Source: CAWCPR01 sp963797475
GTDB lineage: Bacteria; Chloroflexota; Anaerolineae; Anaerolineales; UBA4823
Direction of reading: 5' to 3'
Length of the DNA stretch: 64,000 nucleotides
NCBI GenBank assembly: GCA_963797475.1
Contig: CAWCPR010000001.1
Coordinates: 1,054,001-1,118,000, forward strand
Part shown: piece by piece, positions 8,619 to 18,931 of the stretch
How positions within the stretch are numbered: position 1 is the stretch's first letter
Layout of the letters: each line of letters starts with the position of its first letter
Program-made: the position numbers and the translations under genes
The notes under the pieces: model-generated
What the model was told of the DNA's origin: nothing
Seen by the model: the letters and a program-made list of their open reading frames with translations, nothing else
The model's database searches: none

Positions 8619-11600
8619 TTATTTACCAGCCACTTTAAACATCAACGGAATATAAATGGGATTCAGGTCGATTTCTACCCTCAAGTCCAGGTCTGCCTGG
8701 ACTTTGGAAGTCCCACCGGTAATCTCAGCAGACAGGGTATAAGATCCAACCTGATCGCTAGAGATCGTCACTGGCAGTGAGATCAGACCGCCGGGCGGCA
8801 GTGGCGCCTGCTTGTAAGGCAATGCGGCTACGACCCCGGCCAGGCTGGTCAGCGCGGCCTGGAAGGTGGTCTCCACATTGCCTGTGTTTTCGATCACCAG
8901 CTCAACGGGCGCTGGCACCCCGGGATGGAGGATAAGAGATCCCGGTTTCCATTGGACAGCCGCTTGAAGCAGGGCTGCGATCGGCACCTGCAGCGAGTCC
9001 TCACCTTTAACCGCGTTGTTGGTGCGTGACTGCGCCAGGACGCCCAGCAACAGTGATCCAGCCTGGGCAGTGGGACTGGCGCTGGCTTGCAATTGTATTG
9101 TTTCAGCCTGTCCTGGAGAGAGCGTCACTGCGTTCTTGGACAGGTCCGCCTGTGCTCCAAGGGCTCCAAAAGCGCTTACATCGAACGTCCTTGACTGGCT
9201 GCCCGTATTCGTCACCTGAACTTGCCAGGTCCCGCTTCCGCCTGGGTCGAGCTCAGCCGGTCCGGAGAGCAGCTCGACCTGCACTCCCTGCGCCAGGATC
9301 TGGACTTTGCCGGCGGTCGTGTGTTCTGCTCCCACAAGATCGGTAGCAGTCACTGTAAAACTGTACGTTGCAGGTGCGGCGCTGTCAGGCGGGATCAGGA
9401 TTAACTGCAGCGTGGTCGAATCGAGACCGCCGGGAGCCAGGTAGACCTTGTTGGCAGGTTGGCCGAACAACTTCAAGTCGCTTTCCCAGCCGGAAGGCGC
9501 GCCTACATCCAGGTCCAGCGCCGCCGGCGAGCTTCCCAGGTTGGTTAAGGTCAGGCTGAACACTGCCGGACTGCCCAAACCGGTCGAGACTTGCGGCGGG
9601 TCCAACACCAGTGCGATCACCGACTGGCCTTCGCCATTCAGAATTGCGCCGGCCTGCGCTCGCTCTCCAGTTAACTGGCTTACCGCCTCGACGGTAAAAG
9701 GGTGAGGGCCATCGCCGCCAGTGCGGGCGTTGAAGGCCACCGACTGGCTCTGGCCGGCGGGCACAATCGCCTGAGTGGGAAGATCGACTTCCGCCAGACC
9801 GGTGGCTGTCAACGTAACGGTATGGTCGACCGAATCCAGGTTCGTGAGCAGCAGGCTGTAAGCCGTCCACTGTCCAGGGGAGGCGGACTGCAGCGTTGGT
9901 GTGATGGCTGCCTGCAGCACCGGCGCGGATACCTGGATCTCTGCGCCTGCCTGTCCGGAAGGTCCGGAGAGCGAGCTAGCTTGCACCGAGAAACCCCACT
10001 GCCCGGCGCCTTCTTCCAAAGGAACGTCGATGGAAAAAGTGATTCTGGCCTCTCCGCTTGCAGGAGCCACCAGGGAAGCCGGCAGGTTGGTCCAGCTTTC
10101 AGGCAGCCCGGACAAATCCAGGCTGAATGTCGTTTCCACCGGCAGCGGATTGAACAGTGTCAACCCATAAATCCCGGTTCCCCCGCTGGATACCTGCTGT
10201 ACCGAGGGCGAAATTGTGACCAGCGGGCGCACATTCACATACAGGGGGGGCAGGAGGAGATCGTTGGCGCCTCCTGGCAGCGTGTAGACGGCGCGCGTTT
10301 TTTGCGCTACCAACCGGCTTTCTCCAGGCTGCAGGTCGTCCAGCCGGCTCTGGAAGCTGGTGACGATTTCAGGCTGGGCTCCATCCTGCTGGTAGGACCA
10401 GGCATAATCCGGATCGACAGCCTGATCGGGCGGCGTCGAGAATGTGTCGGTCAGCACCGTCACGCCATCCAGGCCGACGGTGTGCGTCAGGGCAACGCTA
10501 TAGGCCGGCAAAGGATTGACCAACGCCGTCTGGTCGCGATAGGTGTTATGGATGGTCCAGCTATCCGTCTCATGGAAGGGGATGGTCAGATTATCGTTGA
10601 CGTTGGTGATGTGATAGGTGAGCTGGTTCCAAACGGGGCGGGCTGGACCCCAAACCCCATCCCATCCGAAAACCCGGATGCCTCCTTGAGAGCTTACGAC
10701 CAGCTCCCCGTAGCCATCTCCATCCACATCGGCAAAGAGCGGGTAATCCGAGCCGGTTTGGGAAATAACGCCCAGGCTCGGCTCGTTGAAAAGCAGCGCC
10801 CCGTCCGGCCCGTTGTAGATCGTCAGGCCCTGATCGGCCCCATTAAAGGCGATTTCGTCGATTCCATCCCCATTCAGGTCCATCAAAGAAACATTCAAGG
10901 GGGAATTGTCCAATGCCGGCACGCTCCACAGGATCGAGCCGTCGGCGTTGAAGGCATACAGGATGCCACTGTTGTTATCGACGCCGGTCACCAGCTCTAC
11001 TTCTCCATCCCCATCAATATCGCCAATAGCGACACCGCTGGCGTTTCCGGAAGTGATAGGAGTGGACCATACCAGGCTGCCATCTTCGCCGTTGAGGACG
11101 TTCATGTAACCATCGGATGCGATCGCAATTTCCGGACCCGGGTCGCCGCCCGGGAGCGAACCGTCAATATCCGCCACCGCGGGAGTGCCGTATATGGACA
11201 GCGCCGAACTGATGGCTTTCGTCCATCCCAACACCGGGCTGCCCAGATTGTAGTCGTACATATACAGGTTTGTCGTTCCGGATTCGTGGACGAGGATGTC
11301 CAGAAAACCGTCGCCGTTTAGATCTGCAAGCACCGGCATCCCCAGGGAAGGGAAGGTATGCTGCCAGGCTAACGTGCCGTCCTGCTTGAAGACGACCAGA
11401 TTGTTGCTCAGGTTGACCACAATTTCCGGGTCCGGATCGAGGTCCAGGTTTCCAACGGCTGGTGCGGAGAAAAAGGCGAAAGAGTGAAGCGTATCGGTAT
11501 ACCAGTAGATACTGCCGTCGTCGTGATAAACGAACAGGCCAGAGGCGGTGGGATGGATGATCTCAGCGCCAGGCTGCCCGTCCAGCTCAGCAATGGCAGG

Positions 11601-14600
11601 CGCCCCTACGTCTTCGAAGCCATTAAAGATGTTGTAAGGGTGGCTCCAGATGATAGGTGTGCCATCTCCGGCGTCACTTCCATCGCCGCGCATAAGGAAA
11701 AGCTCGCCGTTGCTATCGATATTGCTGGAAGCCACCACAATCTCAGGACTGCCGTCCCCATCCACGTCTCCTACGGCTGCCGGCACGTGCAGCCCGCCCC
11801 ATATGGAGGCGCCGGCCGTACGGTCGCTTTCATACCACTCTACCAAAGGCCGGTAGGAGGCAGGCGAAGACGGATTCGAGGCAAAGCCATCCAAACGCAT
11901 ACTCGATACGTTTCGGATATGGACGTCGTGCGGCCCGTAATCGAACCCGCTGTAGAAATAGGCGTAAGGCTGCTCGCTGTACGGATACGAGAAACTGGGG
12001 GTATCTACTAACAGCCCGTCTACATACACCTCTACGGTCGAGACATTATTGCGCGTCAGCCCGTAGAGAACGAAAGAGTCGCCCACGAAGGAGTACCAGG
12101 CAGCAGCATAGCTGTTCGACAAACCTGAAGACAGGTAATCCCCTTGAATGGCATTAGGGTGCGTGGCGTCCACACCCGACTTGTTGTAATGCAGGCGGTC
12201 CGATACCGTGCCCTTATGGGCGTTGGCGAAGTCATCCGGCATGGGAGTCCCGTCCCAAACATCGATATAATCCAAGGCGACTTCAAAAGCCGTGCCGGGT
12301 GGATCGGGTTGGTGCAGCACCGTGATGCTGACTGTATGCGTACCGGTGATCAGATCGCCATACTGGATCTCTGTGGAACTGGCGCTGGCCTGGTACAGAC
12401 CGACAATCCCCTGGCTTTCTCCATCAATGAACACTTCCGCTTGCCCGGAACGGTTATCGGAGAGGAACCCCAGGTTGATCCAGCGCCCGTAGAAAGTGAG
12501 GCTGAAGTGATCGTTTAGAGCGGATGACACGACATCACCCATGTCGCTCGTTCCCGGAGCAGTGGCAGTTTCTCTGAAAAAGGATTGCGGGCGCTGCCGG
12601 TAAGGATAGCCGTTATACAGGACCGCCGGGTTGTCCTCTTCGTAGCGTACGATCCCGCTGTAAACCGGAGGCGTGTAGACCGGTTCCGTGGCGGGCGTGA
12701 TGAAGGCATCCACGTTCGGCTCGCCAAAGTAATCGTGCACCATCATCACGTGCGGGCCGGATCCGAGACCGTCGAAGGAGATCGTGCGGGTGATGCCCGT
12801 CGAATCGTACATCCAGAGATTCTCCTTCCAGACGCCATCGATGGTCACTCCCGTACGGAAGCCGCTGCCGTTCGCAAACCCAACGAAAGTCACTGAATCA
12901 CCGGTGAAGGGGAACCAGGCGTAGCCGCTATTTGCGCCCCCGTCGGTCATGTAACTTCCTCCGCTGGCAGCCACATTCACCACTTCCGCCCAATCAGCGC
13001 CGCGCCAGACGCGCGGGTTATCTTGCTCCACCAACCCGTCCGGGAAGAGCGTGCCGTCCCAGGCGTCGATGAAATCCAGCGAGATTTGATTGCCTGTGGA
13101 ATTGGGGTGATGCGTTCCCAACACGACGACCTGGAGGGTATGGGCGCTATTCGCCAATCCGTCGTAAACAAAACTCTTTTCATCGTTATCACGCGTGTAG
13201 GTATCCACGATACCCTGGCTGGCGCCGTCGATGAAGATCTCTGCCTGCCCGGCCTTCCAATACGTAGCAAAACCGATATGGACCCACGTGCCGGTAAAGT
13301 CAAAGGCGGCGGTTTCACCAGCGGCATCCGCCCAGGTGTAATCGCCATGGCTGGCGCGCAGGCCGTTGATATTGTTGACCACTGTCCATACGCCCGAGTA
13401 AGTGATGGCGGGATTGGTGTCCTCCGTGCGGGTGATGGGGGAGGCGCTGTGCGGCAGGGATGGGAAAACCGTGCTGGAGATGACTTCAGCAGGAATCGCT
13501 TCTGAGGCCTCGTCAGCCGGCGCAGCCGACAGGAGCGGCGAGGAAAGCGCTGCAGGCCGGCTCAGGCTCGCCGGCGGCAGGATGGAGGGCGTGGTGAGCT
13601 GGCTGGTGATCAGCGTGGTGACGGTGAACGACCCACCAGCTACCGTCTCGGGCGCGACCGCATGGCTGATTTGCAGCCCCTGGCCCACGGTCAGGTAACC
13701 GTAACCGCTGCCATCCGGCAAGGCGTCTGGCGCAGCACACAGGTCGCCGGCGCACAGCAAGTCGACAGTTACTGTATAGACGCCGGCTGCCCAGCCGGAA
13801 GTATCCACACTGCCCAGGTCGTAGGTTTGTACGCCTCCGCCATAGAGTGTCAGCGGGATTTCGGCGGTGTAGACGTCCTCGCCTCCCGGCTCGATCAGGT
13901 TCAATTGGGCCGCCGCATCAATTGGCAGGTTCGCCAGGTCGTTGACATCCACATAAATCTTAGTGCTGCTGCTCCCGGTTTCCACAAAACCTGGCTCGGG
14001 ATGGACAGCCGTGAGTTGGACGAAGCGCTCAACTACGTTCAGCCGCGTGGCCGCCGAGGCGCCCAGGGATGGCAAGGTAATGTCCGGACCGGTGGCCACC
14101 GCCTGGGCCGAGACATCGACCACACCCACGGAAGCCGAGCTCACCGGGTAGGTGTGGCTGCTGGTTTCGCCCGGATCCAGGGTAGCATTGAAGGTTTGCA
14201 AACCAGACGGAAGGGTCACGCTGACCGCATAGGTGGTTTGCAGGCTGCCGAGATTGGTGAGCTCCAGGGTGTAATCGACCAGCTGGCCTGGTAAAGCAGC
14301 GCTGTAACCCGGAATCCAACGCAAGGAGGGCTGGTGTTCGCTCAGCTCGCACACCTGGTTCTCCAGATCGGGAGAAATGGCCTCACTCATGGCTTGCATA
14401 TCCGCTTGCAGGTCGGCCTGGTTGGTATGGCTTGCCATGCTGGTCGCCGCCTGCGATAGCGCCAGGTCAGCGTTGACCAGATTGGAAAGATCGCCGGAAA
14501 TTCTGGCCACTTCTTGTGCGGCCTCCACCGCCTGGTCGCGCTGGCCCAAATCACACGAGCCCGAGTCGCAAGTTGCTTCCAGGTTAGCGATGGCAACCGC

Positions 14601-17600
14601 CAGGGTCTTCAGGGCAGCGGATAGAACCGGCTCACCCAACCGGCAGGCAGCCGCCACATGGTCCGCAGTCTGGAAAATGGGGCCAGAATATGGACCCACC
14701 AGGCGCACTTGCGCCAGAGCATACTGCGTCGTGCTGCCCGGCGCTGATCCCGCGACTACCAGCGGGAAGCTGGCCCCGGCCGGGATATCGGCGACATCCA
14801 GGGTAAGCGGAATCGAGAGTGCTTTTCCCTTGGCAAGGTTTTGGGCGGCTGGCAGTCCGCTAAGCGTCGCCGTGGGCGGCAAAGCATACGAGGAGAGCGC
14901 AAAGCTTCCCGCGCCGTTGCCGACGTTTTCAACCTCCAGGCTTAGCGTGGCGCTGGTCTGCGGAGCCAGATAGATTTGAGCCGGAACGATCGTCATGTAA
15001 TTAAAAGCCTGGGAAAGCATATTGAAGGAAGCGTTAGCCTGCGCATTTAAGGATGGGCTGCCGGTCGCCGAGACGCTGACATTCACCGGGGAGCTCGTCC
15101 CTGGGGCTGGCAGGGTCCCAGCCGGGGGAAGCAGGTATAGACCGATATCGGCGTGGCCCCCGGACGGCAGATCCAGGCTAACCGTAGTCGCATTCGCCCC
15201 ATTCAGGATCACCCAGGAGGCAGGCGGGCCGTTTACGGTCAAATCGAACGTGCGCGCCGTCCCGCTGGTGTTGGTCAGGGAAATTCTGTAAGCCGCCCCA
15301 GGCGCTTCCGTCTCCCCGTCGTTAGTCTCATTTGGCGAGGAAGCAAAGCGGGCGCTGCCCATGGCGACCGTGATGTTGGGCTCACCATCAATCGATAGCT
15401 GCACGCCAGGCTGGTCCAACAGAGTTACCGTGAATACTGCCGGGGAAACCAGATCGGGATGAAGCGTTGACTGGGCGACCAGATCGATAGCATACGGGCC
15501 GGGGAGAACGCCGGCAGGGGGCTCGAGCGTGAACTGCCCGTTCACGCCGCTTAGAACAGACCACCCAGACGGCGCATAAACTCCCAGAATGAAATCATCG
15601 CTGAAGTTGGTCGATACCTGGGCCAGAACGCTGGCTGCGCCGCCTGGGGAGATATCCACGCCGGGTGAGTCCGTCGAAAGGGTGAAGGCCGGCGCGCCGC
15701 CCGAACCATTTTGGCTGGCCGACAGGGACGTGATCGCAGTCGCTTCGCCGGGCGCAGACCCGTAGACGAATTCCAGGTTGGGCAGGGGCATTAGACCAGA
15801 CGTCAGGCCGCTGGTGAAGAACTGCTCCACGCCGCAAGCTTCGTGCGGGCAAAGGAATGCTGGCAGGTTGCGCCATTCGCCGCTCAAAGCAGCCTGGGAC
15901 AGGCCGGGCAGTCTTGCCCCGGCCGCTTCGCTCTGGTTAAATCCATCGGCAACCGCGAAAAAGTAGCTGCGCAGCTTCAGGCCGATTGCCAGGGCCGATT
16001 CTGCTAACTGCACCGTGCTGGGCGGGGATAAAGGATTGCTCCCAGCAGAATACGTCTCGATAAAGCCTTCTACCAAAATCTGCAGCAGTCTGTACTCAAG
16101 CGCTGAATGCAAGCCATTCTCACCCACGCTCACCGTCTCGCCCGTTTCGGGATCCACTTCCCACCAGGAAAAAACCGGGCTGCCGTCAACCATTACCGCT
16201 CTGGATGGGATCAGAACCAGCTTCCCAGCCTCCAGGGCTTCTAGAACGTGCGCCAATGTGTCCGGGGTAAAGTCATACGAATCCAAAAGCCCATAATCGC
16301 CGGGCTTGATCAACACAGGCGCGATCCCTTGCAATGCCATCTCGTCGAAGACACGTGCGCTGGTTACCGCCGGCTGTCCGGTGGCGTCTTCCAAGGCCTG
16401 CCCCTCCAGGGACGACTCGCTCAACCCCTTGACCCATTGCGCGACACGCCCGGCGCTGGCGGCCTGCCCGGGATAAACCAGCGTCTGAGCGGTCGTATGG
16501 CGCAGGTCGACCGTGGTGGTGACCGCCTCGGTTGGATCGCCTACGGAGGCGATGGTGAAGACGCGCGGCGAGTCGTAATACAGCCTTGTATGCAGCCCGG
16601 CTTCAATCTGCGCCTGGTAGTTGTCCGCTTGCCAGGCAAAATCCAGCCCGATACGGGTCAGTAAGTATTCAGAAACGGATGCCGCCTGCGAGCGTCCGTC
16701 CAGGTAAGCCTGTAAGTCGTCGCCGGTTAAGACGTCGCTGGGGTCCAACCTGGCCGCGATTTCCAGCAAGTGTTGGCTGGTGGTTCCCAGGGTCGTTATC
16801 TTATCCAATACGCCTGCCGATTGGCGTCGCAAGGCCCAGCCGCTGACCGTATTGGGCAGAATCCAGTTAACATACTGGTCTTCCGGCTGGAAAAAGGGCT
16901 CTGAGCTGGTGTTGAGCGCCAGGGACAGTCCCCCGCCCAACCGCCGGGTAGCCGGGCCGATCAAGTCCTTTACCTCCCGGCTGAAGCTCTCCACCTGCCC
17001 ATCCGGGGAATGCAGCTCATATTCCAGCCATTCAGCGGTCGTAAATTTCGAACTGAGCGGAAAGTTCGTCAGGTAATCCTGAAAGGTGTCGCCCTGAAAT
17101 CCCTGGTTGTTGTCTTCGATCCCCAGGTACGGGGTGTACGTACGGGTCAGGCTCGAGAATACGCCGCCTGCGAGCGATTCGGACACCAGGTGCCCCAGGG
17201 TCACGCGCTTGCTCGCCAGGTCTGATACGTCAAAAGTCTGGTCCAGGGCGTAAAACGAGGACAAATTAACGCCTCCTACCGGGAAGGCGTTATACTGCTC
17301 CACTTTCAATCGCACCCGCAAAGTATGGTGCTCGCCGTCCGGCACAGCCGCCGAACGGTCCGTGCCGTCGCTGGCAGGAACTGCGAAAGACTGGCCAACA
17401 TCCGCCTGGGGAAAGGTGGGGTCCAGGTCGGTCCAGCCTGCGCCGGGCAAATACGCTTCGACCCACCAATGATCGGAAGCCAGGTCGATCAAGGCTGCGT
17501 CGTTAACCGGGTCTGCCAGCTCGATTCCGGCAGGCAGGTAACCCGCCACGCCATACGCCGGGGGAAACAGGCTTGCGATCAAAGTCTGCGCCTGCCCAAC

Positions 17601-18485
17601 AGATAACGCACCGTGGCGGTAGCGCGCCGGCACTCCGGCCAGGCGCAGCATGGCCACCAAGGCAGAGGCTTTGTCCAGCGAGTTGCCAGACTGCCCCCAA
17701 AGGGTGCCACGCGTGCCGCGCAGCGCCCCGGAATAGAGGTCCGTTCGGAAGGACTGCACGGCAGAAAAAGCCTGCAACGGGTCCTGGTTGAATCCGGCCG
17801 AAAACCAGGCCAGCTCGGGGTCATAAACGCCAGCATCACTGGTGGCGCTCATCAGGTCTGCGCCTAAACTGGAAGGGATGATCGTCGCCGGGCGGGCCAG
17901 CGCATTTACAGCCGCTCCCCACCGGTCAGCGGCTGCTTCGGCCCCGTCGTCCAGGTCTTTAAAATTACTGCCCGCAGCGGGGGTATTTAATGTCATACTG
18001 ACGACCGCTGAACCCAGCGGCGGCAGGTCGTCGATCTGCCAGGTCAGCGCCCTGCCGGACTGCTGGAAACTCCCCGAAGCGGACAGCAGCGTTGCGCCAG
18101 AAACCAGCGTATCGCTCAGGGTGATGTTCTTTAACGTGTTGGCATCCTGGGAGGGATCAAACGCCGCCAGAACAGCAGCAATTTCTTCGCTTGAAGCCCC
18201 GTCTGAGATCTGCGGTAAACGTGTCACCGGCAAATTGTTGGTTAAGGTAAAAACAACTTGAACCGTGCCGGCTGTATAGCTGGTTTGCGCTCTTGAAATC
18301 GACAAAGACTGAGAGAGAGGCTCTGGATTAAAAGCCTGGCGGTCCTGAGCGGGCAAATCCTGGCTTACCCGGGCGCTCGCTGCATGGGGTTGAGCCGCAA
18401 AACCGCGGGCAGGCATCCAGCCTGTTAAAAGGGACACGATCATTGCCAGGGTAAACAGGCGCATTTTAAACGTAGCTCTTTTCAT
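8619..18485 (-). CDS. Giant secreted multi-domain surface protein with transglutaminase-like domain
   Basis: A 3288-residue exported protein. Order: signal peptide (about 1-31); adhesin-like beta domain (about 55-180); transglutaminase-like domain (about 255-365) with GNSLDKASALVAMLRLAG and DHWWVEAYLPGAGW, where the expected catalytic Cys is Ser; a long unassigned region to about 950; Ig-like/NEW3-type repeats (about 970-1500); two tandem pairs of jelly-roll-like modules (about 1690-2212) containing GQAEIFIDGASQGIV and GQAEVFIDGESQGIV; an FG-GAP/VCBS propeller (about 2225-2610) with seven D-x-D/N-x-D-G calcium motifs such as VGDVDGDGSPEIV; five further Ig-like repeats; and a C-terminal YIPLMFK tail. 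ATG 18485 has a strong GGGAGAGG site. Likely an adhesin or surface scaffold; the ligand is unknown. Confidence 0.9.
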   Translation of the reverse strand: MKRATFKMRLFTLAMIVSLLTGWMPARGFAAQPHAASARVSQDLPAQDRQAFNPEPLSQSLSISRAQTSYTAGTVQVVFTLTNNLPVTRLPQISDGASSEEIAAVLAAFDPSQDANTLKNITLSDTLVSGATLLSASGSFQQSGRALTWQIDDLPPLGSAVVSMTLNTPAAGSNFKDLDDGAEAAADRWGAAVNALARPATIIPSSLGADLMSATSDAGVYDPELAWFSAGFNQDPLQAFSAVQSFRTDLYSGALRGTRGTLWGQSGNSLDKASALVAMLRLAGVPARYRHGALSVGQAQTLIASLFPPAYGVAGYLPAGIELADPVNDAALIDLASDHWWVEAYLPGAGWTDLDPTFPQADVGQSFAVPASDGTDRSAAVPDGEHHTLRVRLKVEQYNAFPVGGVNLSSFYALDQTFDVSDLASKRVTLGHLVSESLAGGVFSSLTRTYTPYLGIEDNNQGFQGDTFQDYLTNFPLSSKFTTAEWLEYELHSPDGQVESFSREVKDLIGPATRRLGGGLSLALNTSSEPFFQPEDQYVNWILPNTVSGWALRRQSAGVLDKITTLGTTSQHLLEIAARLDPSDVLTGDDLQAYLDGRSQAASVSEYLLTRIGLDFAWQADNYQAQIEAGLHTRLYYDSPRVFTIASVGDPTEAVTTTVDLRHTTAQTLVYPGQAASAGRVAQWVKGLSESSLEGQALEDATGQPAVTSARVFDEMALQGIAPVLIKPGDYGLLDSYDFTPDTLAHVLEALEAGKLVLIPSRAVMVDGSPVFSWWEVDPETGETVSVGENGLHSALEYRLLQILVEGFIETYSAGSNPLSPPSTVQLAESALAIGLKLRSYFFAVADGFNQSEAAGARLPGLSQAALSGEWRNLPAFLCPHEACGVEQFFTSGLTSGLMPLPNLEFVYGSAPGEATAITSLSASQNGSGGAPAFTLSTDSPGVDISPGGAASVLAQVSTNFSDDFILGVYAPSGWSVLSGVNGQFTLEPPAGVLPGPYAIDLVAQSTLHPDLVSPAVFTVTLLDQPGVQLSIDGEPNITVAMGSARFASSPNETNDGETEAPGAAYRISLTNTSGTARTFDLTVNGPPASWVILNGANATTVSLDLPSGGHADIGLYLLPPAGTLPAPGTSSPVNVSVSATGSPSLNAQANASFNMLSQAFNYMTIVPAQIYLAPQTSATLSLEVENVGNGAGSFALSSYALPPTATLSGLPAAQNLAKGKALSIPLTLDVADIPAGASFPLVVAGSAPGSTTQYALAQVRLVGPYSGPIFQTADHVAAACRLGEPVLSAALKTLAVAIANLEATCDSGSCDLGQRDQAVEAAQEVARISGDLSNLVNADLALSQAATSMASHTNQADLQADMQAMSEAISPDLENQVCELSEHQPSLRWIPGYSAALPGQLVDYTLELTNLGSLQTTYAVSVTLPSGLQTFNATLDPGETSSHTYPVSSASVGVVDVSAQAVATGPDITLPSLGASAATRLNVVERFVQLTAVHPEPGFVETGSSSTKIYVDVNDLANLPIDAAAQLNLIEPGGEDVYTAEIPLTLYGGGVQTYDLGSVDTSGWAAGVYTVTVDLLCAGDLCAAPDALPDGSGYGYLTVGQGLQISHAVAPETVAGGSFTVTTLITSQLTTPSILPPASLSRPAALSSPLLSAAPADEASEAIPAEVISSTVFPSLPHSASPITRTEDTNPAITYSGVWTVVNNINGLRASHGDYTWADAAGETAAFDFTGTWVHIGFATYWKAGQAEIFIDGASQGIVDTYTRDNDEKSFVYDGLANSAHTLQVVVLGTHHPNSTGNQISLDFIDAWDGTLFPDGLVEQDNPRVWRGADWAEVVNVAASGGSYMTDGGANSGYAWFPFTGDSVTFVGFANGSGFRTGVTIDGVWKENLWMYDSTGITRTISFDGLGSGPHVMMVHDYFGEPNVDAFITPATEPVYTPPVYSGIVRYEEDNPAVLYNGYPYRQRPQSFFRETATAPGTSDMGDVVSSALNDHFSLTFYGRWINLGFLSDNRSGQAEVFIDGESQGIVGLYQASASSTEIQYGDLITGTHTVSITVLHQPDPPGTAFEVALDYIDVWDGTPMPDDFANAHKGTVSDRLHYNKSGVDATHPNAIQGDYLSSGLSNSYAAAWYSFVGDSFVLYGLTRNNVSTVEVYVDGLLVDTPSFSYPYSEQPYAYFYSGFDYGPHDVHIRNVSSMRLDGFASNPSSPASYRPLVEWYESDRTAGASIWGGLHVPAAVGDVDGDGSPEIVVASSNIDSNGELFLMRGDGSDAGDGTPIIWSHPYNIFNGFEDVGAPAIAELDGQPGAEIIHPTASGLFVYHDDGSIYWYTDTLHSFAFFSAPAVGNLDLDPDPEIVVNLSNNLVVFKQDGTLAWQHTFPSLGMPVLADLNGDGFLDILVHESGTTNLYMYDYNLGSPVLGWTKAISSALSIYGTPAVADIDGSLPGGDPGPEIAIASDGYMNVLNGEDGSLVWSTPITSGNASGVAIGDIDGDGEVELVTGVDNNSGILYAFNADGSILWSVPALDNSPLNVSLMDLNGDGIDEIAFNGADQGLTIYNGPDGALLFNEPSLGVISQTGSDYPLFADVDGDGYGELVVSSQGGIRVFGWDGVWGPARPVWNQLTYHITNVNDNLTIPFHETDSWTIHNTYRDQTALVNPLPAYSVALTHTVGLDGVTVLTDTFSTPPDQAVDPDYAWSYQQDGAQPEIVTSFQSRLDDLQPGESRLVAQKTRAVYTLPGGANDLLLPPLYVNVRPLVTISPSVQQVSSGGTGIYGLTLFNPLPVETTFSLDLSGLPESWTNLPASLVAPASGEARITFSIDVPLEEGAGQWGFSVQASSLSGPSGQAGAEIQVSAPVLQAAITPTLQSASPGQWTAYSLLLTNLDSVDHTVTLTATGLAEVDLPTQAIVPAGQSQSVAFNARTGGDGPHPFTVEAVSQLTGERAQAGAILNGEGQSVIALVLDPPQVSTGLGSPAVFSLTLTNLGSSPAALDLDVGAPSGWESDLKLFGQPANKVYLAPGGLDSTTLQLILIPPDSAAPATYSFTVTATDLVGAEHTTAGKVQILAQGVQVELLSGPAELDPGGSGTWQVQVTNTGSQSRTFDVSAFGALGAQADLSKNAVTLSPGQAETIQLQASASPTAQAGSLLLGVLAQSRTNNAVKGEDSLQVPIAALLQAAVQWKPGSLILHPGVPAPVELVIENTGNVETTFQAALTSLAGVVAALPYKQAPLPPGGLISLPVTISSDQVGSYTLSAEITGGTSKVQADLDLRVEIDLNPIYIPLMFKVAGK

Positions 18486-18552
18486 GATTTCCTCTCCCTA
18501 CGCTATTCAGTTTGTATCATCTACCGCTTAATGGATTGCTCCAGACATCCGC

Positions 18553-18825
18553 CTATTTGTAATAATACGGATCGAGCACCCGCACTTCAGAAATTCGATC
18601 GACCGGCAGGCTGTTACGCTGGGCAGCGCTGCGGATCGCTTCAGGTGTAGGCGCGTCGTAGATGCAATAGGACTTTTTCCCGTCTGAAGCAATGTAGGAA
18701 TGTACCCAGGTGACGCCATCGAAGAGATTATTTTCGATGAACTCCAGGCAAGCTTCGGTGCCCTGGTCAGGGCCAGGGATGGGTAAATGTTCTGGGAAGG
18801 TTCGTTCAACGAGATAACGCGGCAT
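18553..18825 (-). CDS. DUF4242 family small protein
   Basis: A 90-residue alpha/beta protein of the DUF4242 (SCO4226-like, nickel-binding) family. It starts MPRYLVERTFP and carries WVHSYIASDGKKSYCIYDAPTPEAI and a closing strand VRVLDPYYYK. I chose ATG 18825 because AGGAGAG lies just upstream; the frame stays open further 5' to 18918, but that extension does not resemble the family. Function in the cell is not established. It sits alone between the giant gene and the LuxR-type regulators, all on the minus strand. Confidence 0.82.
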   Translation of the reverse strand: MPRYLVERTFPEHLPIPGPDQGTEACLEFIENNLFDGVTWVHSYIASDGKKSYCIYDAPTPEAIRSAAQRNSLPVDRISEVRVLDPYYYK

Positions 18826-18931
18826 TTCATACTCTCCTGATGCAATCGTCCTATGAGACAGATAAATAGAATTTCTGTATCCGATTATCATGATACAGAA
18901 AATCCGATTTGATTGCATCGGGAGGTGTTCC

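Noticed and set aside
9702..11321. 539-codon plus-strand frame opposite the giant surface protein
   Set aside because: It lies wholly antisense to a gene with clear domains; its composition is a mirror of that gene's and it has no recognisable motif or ribosome site.
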